From: Muribaculaceae bacterium | Lineage (GTDB): Bacteria > Bacteroidota > Bacteroidia > Bacteroidales > Muribaculaceae | Assembly (NCBI GenBank): GCA_902836725.1 | Contig: CADFRV010000021.1 | Coordinates: 1-16,561 of the forward strand | DNA: 16,561 nucleotides | Direction of reading: 5' to 3' | Shown here: piece after piece, positions 1-6,350 of the stretch | Layout of the letters: each line of letters opens with the position of its first letter | How positions within the stretch are numbered: the first letter of the stretch is position 1 | Program-made: the position numbers and the translations under genes | The notes under the pieces: model-generated | The model's database searches: none | The model's input: the letters and a program-made list of their open reading frames with translations, nothing else | Told to the model about the DNA's origin: nothing

Positions 1-562
1 TATTGACGACAAAATCGCCGGGATGGAAGACTTCGACTTCTTTTTTCTCGACTGTTCCGTCGGGAAGTTCTATATATGTGTCTGTAAAATCGCTCTGGCG
101 TTCGTTTTCAGTCGAAACCGGGTTGAGCGCCGGATTATCGTCATAGTCTTTGCGGAGGGGGAAGCCTTTCCAGTCGATGCTGAGGAAAAGGCGGCGCATA
201 TCGGGATTGCCGATGAATATGATGCCGAAGAAGTCATAGACTTCGCGTTCATAAAGACAGCCTACGCCCCACAGGTCGGCGACCGAGTGCAGCATAGGTT
301 TTTCGCGGTCAGATGTCTTCACCGTCACGGCAACAATCTGATTGTATTTGGTCGACATCAGGTAATAGATGCATCCGAGAGCATCTTTCCAGTCCATGCC
401 GACGATTGTGACGAGATAGTCCATGCGGATGTCTTCGTCGTCGCGGAGAGTCTTGGCGGCCTGATGCCACTGAGCGTCGGCGATTTCGATTTCAATGATG
501 CCGTTTGCGGCTTCAGTCGCCTGAGGGAACAGCTTGGCAATCTTGTCGTTTAACTTTGACAT
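1..562 (-). CDS. nuoC: NADH-quinone oxidoreductase subunit C, probably a fused NuoCD (3' end outside window)
   Basis: This is a peripheral-arm subunit of respiratory complex I, which passes electrons to quinone and pumps ions. The frame opens with ATG at 562 and stays open for 187 codons to the window edge, so the C-terminus is missing. The NuoC (30-kDa subunit) signature is clear: YEREVYDFFGI, then a GNPDMRR segment and PLRKDY at about residues 110-150. After it come a short acidic linker and, at the edge, FHPGDFVVN. That resembles the start of NuoD, which in the family continues into a GPQHP motif. A NuoC-NuoD fusion, as in other Bacteroidota, is therefore likely but inferred. The gene begins 56 bp after nuoB and no obvious promoter lies between them, so it should be co-transcribed with nuoA and nuoB. 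Confidence 0.93.
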   Translation of the reverse strand, partial: MSKLNDKIAKLFPQATEAANGIIEIEIADAQWHQAAKTLRDDEDIRMDYLVTIVGMDWKDALGCIYYLMSTKYNQIVAVTVKTSDREKPMLHSVADLWGVGCLYEREVYDFFGIIFIGNPDMRRLFLSIDWKGFPLRKDYDDNPALNPVSTENERQSDFTDTYIELPDGTVEKKEVEVFHPGDFVVN

Positions 563-618
563 ATTTATGATTGGTCTTTCGGTTTTACTTGTTGATTTAA
601 GAATATATAGGCTGAATG

Positions 619-1236
619 TCAGTCGGCGACGCCATCGACGGGGTGCTCTGCCAGAAACTGTTTCTGTTTTTCCTGACGGTTGACACCGCCGAAGAATTTC
701 TCGACCTTGATTTTTCTTGAAAGCTGCATGATGCCGTAGATCATCGCTTCGGGACGGGGAGGACATCCGGGGACAAAGACGTCGACGGGAACGATGTCCT
801 CGATGCCTTTAGCCACATGATAGCTGCGGCGGAACGGACCGCCCGAGATAGCGCAGCTGCCGCATGCGATGACATATTTGGGTTCGGCCAGCTGGTCGTA
901 AAGACGACGGAAGACGGGCACCATGCGGTTGACGATAGTACCGGCGACCATCATGAAGTCGGCCTGACGGGGGGACGAACGGGCAACTTCCCATCCGAAA
1001 CGCGCCATATCGAAACGCGCGGCCCCGAGCGACACAAATTCGATGCCGCAGCAACTGGTGGCGAAGGTAAGAGGCCAGATGGAGTTGGAACGTCCCCAGT
1101 TGATAAGTTTGTCGAGAGAACCCACGATCACATTCGTGCCGTTCTCACGCAGCTCATTGACGAGCTTCTCGATATACTCGTTGTCTTTCCATGCGTCGTA
1201 AGGCATGGACTTTGTGGTTATCTCTTTCATTTCCAT
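619..1236 (-). CDS. nuoB: NADH-quinone oxidoreductase subunit B
   Basis: NuoB holds iron-sulfur cluster N2, the last electron carrier before quinone in complex I. The 205-residue product is close to the usual family length. The N2 ligands are visible: adjacent C62 and C63 in ATSCCGIEF, C128 in ACGSCAISGG, and C158 in PGCPPRPEA. The quinone-site region around GAARFDMARFGWE is intact. The gene overlaps the nuoA end (ATGGAAATGA). The start may be the ATG at 1236, or the ATG at 1230, which would give a four-base ATGA overlap and translational coupling; the two differ by two residues. The C-terminal 25 or so residues, after KVEKFFGG, are a charged tail of no recognised function. Identity is certain; only the exact start is open. 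Confidence 0.98.
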   Translation of the reverse strand: MEMKEITTKSMPYDAWKDNEYIEKLVNELRENGTNVIVGSLDKLINWGRSNSIWPLTFATSCCGIEFVSLGAARFDMARFGWEVARSSPRQADFMMVAGTIVNRMVPVFRRLYDQLAEPKYVIACGSCAISGGPFRRSYHVAKGIEDIVPVDVFVPGCPPRPEAMIYGIMQLSRKIKVEKFFGGVNRQEKQKQFLAEHPVDGVAD

Positions 1237-1604
1237 TCAAGAGCTCCTTTCCGCCAGGCGTAAACGAGCCCGAGCACTAAGATGGCAAAAAACACTGCCA
1301 CACAAGCGACACCTGCGCCACCGAGGGTGCGGAGGCATACTGCCCATGGGAACAGGAATACAGTCTCTACATCAAACATCAAAAAGAGGATGGCGAAGAG
1401 ATAATATCCTACGTGGAAGCGGGTCATCGAGACACCGCGGGTAGGAATACCACACTCATAAGCCTCCCCTTTCTGCGGGTTGAACGAACGGGGTGAAATA
1501 AGCCCTGCAAGCCACATGGCCAACGCCACAAGAGCGGCGCCAGTGAGTAGCGCCGTAATGGCCATCACTGCATTGTCAATACCAAAAATTCCTAATGATA
1601 TCAT
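1227..1604 (-). CDS. nuoA: NADH-quinone oxidoreductase subunit A
   Basis: NuoA is a small membrane subunit of complex I near the quinone site. From the ATG at 1604 the product has 125 residues, close to the usual size of about 115-125. It has three hydrophobic segments (about residues 12-35, 66-88 and 96-116), the conserved KGEAYECGIPTRG loop at 45-57, DVETVFLFPWA at 78-88 and the family C-terminus AWRKGALEWK. No good Shine-Dalgarno sequence precedes 1604, which is common in Bacteroidota. The frame stays open upstream to an ATG at 1715, which would add 37 residues. I prefer 1604 because the family does not carry such an extension and the 1715 ATG lies inside a hairpin. It is the first gene of the nuo operon in this window. 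Confidence 0.95.
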   Translation of the reverse strand: MISLGIFGIDNAVMAITALLTGAALVALAMWLAGLISPRSFNPQKGEAYECGIPTRGVSMTRFHVGYYLFAILFLMFDVETVFLFPWAVCLRTLGGAGVACVAVFFAILVLGLVYAWRKGALEWK

Positions 1605-1697
1605 AATGTTACGAATAATCGTGTTCAGGAAGAGAAGAAAGCGGCACGATATCAGGCTGAGTACCTGCATATTGCCTGACACGGCAAAAACGCGCGG

Positions 1698-1719
1698 CTG
1701 CATGGATCGGACCATGCAG
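1698..1719 (-). promoter_or_regulatory. Hairpin in the nuo leader
   Basis: A perfect 8-bp stem (CTGCATGG / CCATGCAG) with a 6-nt loop lies between the predicted nuo transcription start and the nuoA ATG at 1604. It encloses an alternative in-frame ATG at 1715. No U tract follows, so it is not a simple terminator. A role in mRNA stability or in hiding the upstream start is possible but inferred. Confidence 0.5.
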
Positions 1720-1730
1720 ACAGCTTTCTC

Positions 1731-1740
1731 TCAAATTTGA
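1731..1740. promoter_or_regulatory. Palindrome TCAAATTTGA at the predicted nuo transcription start
   Basis: A perfect 10-bp palindrome lies 3 bp downstream of the -7 element of the predicted nuo promoter, where a repressor or the transcription start would sit. Palindromes of this size also arise by chance in AT-rich DNA, so the operator role is only suggested by position. Confidence 0.3.
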
Positions 1741-1743
1741 GGA

Positions 1744-1777
1744 CAAAGATAAGGTTTTTTTTTGAATTGTAAGGCAA
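1744..1777 (-). promoter_or_regulatory. Predicted nuo operon promoter
   Basis: On the minus strand TATCTTTG (1751-1744) matches the Bacteroidota -7 consensus TAnnTTTG exactly. A TTG at 1777-1775 could serve as the -33 element, but the 23-bp spacing is a few bases longer than usual. The spacer contains nine A residues. Transcription would start near 1738, giving a leader of about 130 nt before the nuoA ATG at 1604. Confidence 0.65.
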
Positions 1778-1800
1778 TTTAACCACTAAAAATGGCCTTA
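1770..1800. repeat. Inverted repeat overlapping the nuo -33 region
   Basis: Arms TAAGGC (1770-1775) and GCCTTA (1795-1800) are perfectly complementary and separated by 19 bp. The inner arm touches the TTG of the candidate -33 element. It could be a regulator site for the nuo operon. Six-base arms alone are weak evidence. Confidence 0.3.
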
Positions 1801-1812
1801 TTGTTTTCCGGA

Positions 1813-1850
1813 GCGTTGCCGACAGCATCCGCACGACAGTTCCGCAACGC
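1813..1850 (-). repeat. Inverted repeat after the SDR-like gene
   Basis: Arms GCGTTGC and GCAACGC (7 bp, perfect) lie at 1813-1819 and 1844-1850, starting 15 bp past the stop codon of the upstream gene. The 24-nt loop is long and no U tract follows on the minus strand. It may be a weak or Rho-assisted 3' end, but it is not a canonical terminator. Confidence 0.3.
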
Positions 1851-1865
1851 GGCACATTTCATAAA

Positions 1866-2318
1866 TCACCCACCGGCAGAAGCGATATTCTCTATTAGCG
1901 TATCCACCTCCGAAGCCACCGGTTGCCTCCCCTTGACTGCAGACACCAGGCCGCCGATAGCGGCGTGATAATCTCCGGCGCCCCGCCCCTCGGGAACAGA
2001 CAACAGAATCAGATCCACTCCCCTCCATGACCTCCATAAAAGAGACAGGCTACGCTCCAGTCCCTCGAAATCACAGGCACCGACCGGGTGGAACTGTGCG
2101 CCGGAGAACTGGGCAAGCCTGGTTCCGACACCGACATCTGTACCGGTAAAGGCCACGCGGCACCCCTCCCCGCGCAAACGCCGAACAATCCCTTCCGTAC
2201 GCTCTGCATCATCGCACACCACCAACACCCTTTTGCCTCCCGGACCGACAGCCCTGCCATGTGACAGCACACCGCGCCGCATATCCTCCATCCGCCTTTC
2301 TAAAAAATTATCTGCCAT
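1866..2318 (-). CDS. Small Rossmann-like protein, apparently a degenerate SDR fragment
   Basis: I do not recognise this 150-residue protein as a named family. Residues 29-105 nevertheless line up without gaps with the start of a short-chain dehydrogenase/reductase: first strand KRVLVV, helix IVRRLRGEG, second strand CRVAFTGTD, then RLAQFSGAQFHPV and RGVDLILL. The cofactor motifs are gone. TGxxxGxG is replaced by residues VCDDAERT, the Asp of the usual DV segment by Gly80, and NNAG by LSVP at 106-109. The protein ends before the catalytic YxxxK region. There is no signal peptide or membrane segment, so it is probably cytoplasmic. The start at 2318 is chosen because GGAA lies 5 nt upstream; the frame extends further to 2381, but that would begin inside the terminator. 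It could be a remnant or a repurposed non-enzymatic protein. Confidence 0.7.
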   Translation of the reverse strand: MADNFLERRMEDMRRGVLSHGRAVGPGGKRVLVVCDDAERTEGIVRRLRGEGCRVAFTGTDVGVGTRLAQFSGAQFHPVGACDFEGLERSLSLLWRSWRGVDLILLSVPEGRGAGDYHAAIGGLVSAVKGRQPVASEVDTLIENIASAGG

Positions 2319-2360
2319 GATATTTCCGCAAAACAGTTTATAACTCCACCGTACAGTGAC

Positions 2361-2396
2361 AAAACGGGAGGCTTCCCGCACAATGGGAGCCTCCCG
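2361..2396 (-). terminator. Rho-independent terminator after the ompH pair
   Basis: A 9-bp perfect GC-rich stem (CGGGAGGCT at 2365-2373 with AGCCTCCCG at 2388-2396) is followed on the minus strand by TTTT at 2364-2361. It lies about 20 bp past the stop codon of the second ompH gene. It probably ends the bamA-ompH transcript. The U tract is short, so some read-through into the SDR-like gene is possible. Confidence 0.8.
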
Positions 2397-2417
2397 GTAT
2401 AAGTCGGAAATTAAAGA

Positions 2418-2948
2418 TCAGGGATTCTGGGCTGCAGGAGCATCCTTGACACCGAGTTTGGTCTTTACGAGGGGTGTCACATCCTGTACGTCGGGAGCTG
2501 TGTATGCAGCGGCGCCGAGGGGGAAGATCATAGTAAAGCCGTTCTCGCTGCCTACGCTTTTGATAGCGGTCATCACCTTTTCCTGGATGGGCTGCATGAG
2601 CTGAGCCTGCTGACGCTGGAGATCCTGCTGCGCTGTCTGGGCGAACTGCTGTGCTTTCTTGTCCAGCTCCTGGATATCCTGCATGCGGCGCTCCTTGATA
2701 GACTGGAGAGTGGTGGCGTCCTTTTCGAGTTCCTGGAATTCAGCGTATTTCTTCTGAAGTTCATCGTTGATCTTGCCATATTCGCTTTCGTAGGTCTTCG
2801 ATGCTTCGCTGAGCTTGTTCTGAGCCTCTACAAATTCCGGCATCTGGGGAATGATGCTTTCGACATCCACAATACCAAATTTTGGTGCCTGGGCCCATAC
2901 ACACACTGGAAGTACCATTACGAGGGCCAAAAGAATTTTCTTAATCAT
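2418..2948 (-). CDS. OmpH/Skp-family periplasmic chaperone, second copy
   Basis: Skp-type chaperones hold unfolded outer-membrane proteins in the periplasm and hand them to the BAM complex. The 176-residue product has a signal peptide ending near VCVWA-QAP, a first strand FGIVDVESII, and a long helical hairpin rich in Gln, Glu and Lys (about residues 40-125). A C-terminal segment (MQPIQEKVMTAIKSVG and following) closes the trimer body in the family. The tail KDAPAAQNP is Ala/Pro-rich. It follows a paralogue in the same orientation, 83 bp away, and sits downstream of bamA, which fits its role. A terminator follows it. Skp function is inferred from architecture and neighbours. Confidence 0.92.
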   Translation of the reverse strand: MIKKILLALVMVLPVCVWAQAPKFGIVDVESIIPQMPEFVEAQNKLSEASKTYESEYGKINDELQKKYAEFQELEKDATTLQSIKERRMQDIQELDKKAQQFAQTAQQDLQRQQAQLMQPIQEKVMTAIKSVGSENGFTMIFPLGAAAYTAPDVQDVTPLVKTKLGVKDAPAAQNP

Positions 2949-2991
2949 TACTGTCGTTATGTTTTTGATATTAAATTATTTTCTGGTAAAC

Positions 2992-3012
2992 ACCGCGTGT
3001 AAGACACACGGT
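2992..3012 (-). promoter_or_regulatory. Hairpin between the two ompH genes
   Basis: The minus-strand RNA can form a 9-bp stem (ACCGTGTGT with ACACGCGGT, one G-U pair) around a 3-nt loop. Only UUU follows, so termination would be partial at best. It could lower expression of the second gene or protect the 3' end of the first message. The role is inferred. Confidence 0.45.
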
Positions 3013-3031
3013 ATGGCGAAAGCGCTTCCGG

Positions 3032-3547
3032 TCAGTTGCTGTAACCGAGTTTCGAGAGCACCTCGTTGCTTATGTCGATGCGCGGCGAGGCATAGATGAT
3101 GTTAGCCGACGAGGCACGGTCGAAAATCGCCTGATAGCCACGTTCCTCCGATAGCTTTTTCACAGCATTGTACACATCATCCTGAATAGGTTTCATAAGC
3201 GTCTGACGCTTTTTGTAAAGCTCGCCTTCCGGCCCGAAATATTTGTAGCGGAGTTCCGTGGCTTCCTGTTCTTTCGCCACGATCTCACTCTCGCGTTTTT
3301 TCACCTGCTCTTCCGTAAGGAAAACCTTATCGGCAAGATACTGCTTGTACATGTTGTCGGCTTCCTGGCTGACAGCCTCCACCTCTTTCTGCCAACGCTG
3401 CGAGAGCTGATTCAGCTGCTCGTTGGCCATCTCATACGAGGGTACGTTCTTAAGGATATACTCCATATCCACAAGGGCGAACTTCTGAGCCGATCCGGCA
3501 AATGCAACTCCTGCAAAAAGGAGAAACGCTAATATGATTTTTTTCAT
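3032..3547 (-). CDS. OmpH/Skp-family periplasmic chaperone, first copy
   Basis: This is a 171-residue Skp-like chaperone directly downstream of bamA. It begins with a signal peptide (MKKIILAFLLFAGVAFAGSA, cleavage just before QKFALVD). Strand FALVDMEYIL follows, then an extended coiled-coil region (about 38-125) rich in Glu, Gln and Lys. The C-terminal part has MKPIQDDVYNAVKKLSEERG and ends in a helical KLGYSN. The second copy has the same layout, but the helical arms differ strongly in sequence, so the duplication is old. The spacing from bamA is 100 bp and contains a hairpin. The ATG at 3547 is the only sensible start for the signal peptide. Confidence 0.93.
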   Translation of the reverse strand: MKKIILAFLLFAGVAFAGSAQKFALVDMEYILKNVPSYEMANEQLNQLSQRWQKEVEAVSQEADNMYKQYLADKVFLTEEQVKKRESEIVAKEQEATELRYKYFGPEGELYKKRQTLMKPIQDDVYNAVKKLSEERGYQAIFDRASSANIIYASPRIDISNEVLSKLGYSN

Positions 3548-3572
3548 CTCAACAGATTCTTAAATTATTAAT

Positions 3573-3590
3573 GTCTATATCATTATAGAC
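3573..3590 (-). promoter_or_regulatory. Hairpin in the bamA-ompH spacer
   Basis: A perfect 7-bp stem (GTCTATA / TATAGAC) around a 4-nt loop, extendable by an A-U and a G-U pair, lies 25 bp upstream of the first ompH start. A second small hairpin (AAACC / GGTTT) lies at 3598-3611. No U tract follows either, and no good TAnnTTTG promoter is present; TATGTTTA at 3618-3611 is the nearest. RNA processing or protein binding is possible. Confidence 0.35.
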
Positions 3591-3647
3591 GTTTCAGAAA
3601 CCAAAAGGTTTAAACATACACCATCTTCGTGCGCCGGCCATATGTCA

Positions 3648-6272
3648 TCAGAACTCCTGACCGAGGATAAAGTGGAAGTGAGAGCCGCCTTTCTGTCCGA
3701 ATACCGTATCGAAACCGTAAGCCCAGTCGATACCCATCAGACCCACCATCGGCAGGAAGATGCGCACACCGGCACCGGCGCTGCGTTTCATGTTGAACGG
3801 AGAGAACTCCTTGACCGAAGGCCATGCATTGCCACCCTCGGCGAACACCAGACCGTAGATCGTGGTAGTAGGCTGCAGCAGGAAGGGGAAGTGAAGCTCC
3901 ACACCGAAGCGTGTGTAAGCGTAACCTTCCTTGCCCCATGGGGTGAGGGCGCCGTTCTCATAACCACGCAACGCGATAGTCTCGGTAGCGTAGGTATATG
4001 ATCCGCTCATGCCGTCGCCACCCACATAGAATGTCTCGAACGGAGATTTAAGCCACTTGTTGTAGCTGCCGAGCAGACCTATGTCTGCGCGGGTCATCAG
4101 CACGAGGGTCCATTTTCCGTCGGGATCGGTAAGCGGAGTATATGTGCGCGACTTGAAGCGCAGTTTCCAGTATTCGATCCACCGGTAAAGCTCTTTCTTC
4201 GAGGCCGTGGTATTCTCGTTGTAAAGTTTACCCCAGTCTTTCTTCCCGAAAAGCGACGCGGGAGGAGTGAGCTGCAGATTGAGTGAGAATGTGGAGCCAC
4301 GGCGTGTATAGAGCGGGTTGTCTATGGAGTTGCGCTGCAGCGTAAGGCCGAGCACAAGAGCGTTTGACGTACCGTTGTTCATATAATACAGATACTCCCA
4401 GTTCTTGAGATAATACCAGTTGTATGTCAGCTCGGTCGTAAAGGTGAAATAATCGTCGGGCCAGTTCAGACGCTTGCCGAAACCTACCGTTATACCGGCC
4501 ATCTGGAGCACCTTGTTGGGGTCATAGGCATTCTGGATGGAGTTGGTATAATAGTCATTGTAGTAGTTTGATCCATAACCGTATCCATAGCCGTAACCGC
4601 CATAGAGATAAGGATTGGACCAGTTGCTGTTATAATATGACGAGTTCACACCGGTCTGGCGGCTGTAATAAGCCGAAACCTGAAGGGAGTTGGGGCGCTT
4701 TCCGCCGAACCACGGGTCAAGGAAGGAGACAGAATACATCTGGTAATAACGCGCGTTGGTCTGTGCGCTGATGGTGAACGTCTGACCCTCACCCTGCGGT
4801 ATAAGTCCCTTGAACGAACTCGGATTGAACAGGTTGCGCATCGAGAAGTTGGTAAACTTCAGCGCCACCTTACCGATGATACCGGTCTGTCCCCAACCGA
4901 GCGAGAACTCGATCTGGTCATTGGCCTTTGATTCGAGATTGAAAAGCACATCCACCGTACCGTTGTCCTCATTCGGCTCCACGCGCGGGTCGATAGTCTC
5001 AGGGTTGAAATGGCCTGTCTGCGCTATCTCACGGGCTGAGCGGATAAGGTCGCTCTTGCTGAACAGTTCTCCAGGTTTCACATACAGCTCGCGGCGCACA
5101 ACCTTCTCATACAGACGGTCATTGCCGTTGATCACCACCTTGTTCACCCTTGCCTGCGGTCCCTCGAACATGCGCAGCTCAAGATCAATGGAGTCGCCAT
5201 GCACATTTTTCTCGATTGGCACAAGCTGATAGAACAGATAGCCCCTGTCCATATAGGCACTTGACACGGCATCGTCATCGGTGTTGAGACGCTTCTCCAG
5301 TTCCTTCTGGTTGTATACGTCTCCCGGTTTCATGCCGAGGATGTAATTGAGGTCGTGGGTATTGTACAGTGTATTGCCGACCCAGCTTATATCGCTGATA
5401 TAATACTTTTTGCCTTCATCAAGCGTGATATATACGTCTACCTTGTTGTCGCCATAGGGAACCACGCTGTCACTTACGATCTTGGCGTCGCGGTAACCCA
5501 GCTCGTTATACTTGTCGATTATGCGGTTGAGGTCGTCCTTGTAATCCTGCTCCACGAATTTCTTCTGGCTGAACAGTTTCCAAAGATTGCTTCCCTCATT
5601 GGTTTTCTTGATCACACGCTTGAGTTTGCCGTCTGACAGCACCTCGTTGCCGTCGATATAGATTTTATGAACCTTCACTTTGCCGTGTTTGTCGACATTG
5701 ATGTTCACAATCATCTCATTCTCATTCGAGAGATCCTCCTCGAGCGTTATATTCACCGCAGCCTTGCCATATCCCTTTTCCGAATAATACTGCTTTATGA
5801 TCGCAGTGGCGCGGTTCACGATATTCTGCGTTATCTGGTTTCCCTTCATCAGCTGCAGGCGCTTCTGTATATCCTCGCGCTCCCCTTTCTTCATGCCGCT
5901 GTAGCGCACCTCCGATATGCGTGGCTGCGTACGGAGATTTATATTAAGCCATGCCTTGTCACCGGCTATCTTGTCTACAAGAATCTGTGCCTGCGCGAAA
6001 AGCCCCTGCCGCATAAGACGCTTCACAGCCGTGGTAAGCTCGTCACCGGGGATCTCTACCCGGTCACCTTTTTTCAGACCGGAATAACCTATCACGATAT
6101 AATCCTCGTATCCGTCGGCACCGCTCACCCTTATGTCGGCTATCTCATATTCCGACGGCATGCCTGTGTAAACGATCGGGGGATTATATATGGTATCAGG
6201 CCGCTCCTGGGCATGAAGCGCGCCTATGGCAATGAACAGAGAGAAAAAAGCTGAAAGCAGTCTATATCGCAT
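3648..6272 (-). CDS. bamA: Outer-membrane protein assembly factor BamA
   Basis: BamA is the core insertase of the BAM complex and folds beta-barrel proteins into the outer membrane. From the ATG at 6272 the product has 874 residues: a signal peptide (MRYRLLSAFFSLFIAIGALHA), five POTRA domains (about 45-115, 117-195, 199-287, 290-372 and 374-448) and a C-terminal barrel from about 453 ending in phenylalanine (HFHFILGQEF). The conserved barrel-loop motif is present as LRGYENG. The frame opens upstream at a TTG (6302), but this would put ten extra residues before a normal signal peptide, so I start at the ATG. An unusual Tyr/Gly-rich stretch sits at about residues 545-580 in a barrel loop. The gene follows uppS and precedes two Skp genes, the expected neighbourhood. 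Confidence 0.97.
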   Translation of the reverse strand: MRYRLLSAFFSLFIAIGALHAQERPDTIYNPPIVYTGMPSEYEIADIRVSGADGYEDYIVIGYSGLKKGDRVEIPGDELTTAVKRLMRQGLFAQAQILVDKIAGDKAWLNINLRTQPRISEVRYSGMKKGEREDIQKRLQLMKGNQITQNIVNRATAIIKQYYSEKGYGKAAVNITLEEDLSNENEMIVNINVDKHGKVKVHKIYIDGNEVLSDGKLKRVIKKTNEGSNLWKLFSQKKFVEQDYKDDLNRIIDKYNELGYRDAKIVSDSVVPYGDNKVDVYITLDEGKKYYISDISWVGNTLYNTHDLNYILGMKPGDVYNQKELEKRLNTDDDAVSSAYMDRGYLFYQLVPIEKNVHGDSIDLELRMFEGPQARVNKVVINGNDRLYEKVVRRELYVKPGELFSKSDLIRSAREIAQTGHFNPETIDPRVEPNEDNGTVDVLFNLESKANDQIEFSLGWGQTGIIGKVALKFTNFSMRNLFNPSSFKGLIPQGEGQTFTISAQTNARYYQMYSVSFLDPWFGGKRPNSLQVSAYYSRQTGVNSSYYNSNWSNPYLYGGYGYGYGYGSNYYNDYYTNSIQNAYDPNKVLQMAGITVGFGKRLNWPDDYFTFTTELTYNWYYLKNWEYLYYMNNGTSNALVLGLTLQRNSIDNPLYTRRGSTFSLNLQLTPPASLFGKKDWGKLYNENTTASKKELYRWIEYWKLRFKSRTYTPLTDPDGKWTLVLMTRADIGLLGSYNKWLKSPFETFYVGGDGMSGSYTYATETIALRGYENGALTPWGKEGYAYTRFGVELHFPFLLQPTTTIYGLVFAEGGNAWPSVKEFSPFNMKRSAGAGVRIFLPMVGLMGIDWAYGFDTVFGQKGGSHFHFILGQEF

Positions 6273-6350
6273 AACGTAATAAAAACGTATCGTAAAAATC
6301 AAGCATAATGGGGAGAGCGAGAAATTCAGAGGGATTTCTGAGGGAGCGAC

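Noticed and set aside
23..553. A 176-codon open frame on the plus strand
   Set aside because: It lies wholly antisense to nuoC, whose protein motifs are unmistakable, and its translation resembles no family.
817..1263. A 148-codon plus-strand open frame
   Set aside because: It is antisense to nuoB and its Cys-motif region; it shows no protein-like pattern of its own.
2319..2381. Longer start for the SDR-like protein
   Set aside because: It would begin within the terminator hairpin, and the added residues (up to FCGNI) show no conserved character.
5667..6254. A 195-codon plus-strand frame with hydrophobic stretches
   Set aside because: It mirrors the POTRA-coding part of bamA. The hydrophobicity comes from reverse-complemented charged codons.
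6273..6302. Upstream TTG start for bamA
   Set aside because: The ATG at 6272 opens directly into a standard signal peptide; the TTG would add ten unneeded residues and has no ribosome-binding site.
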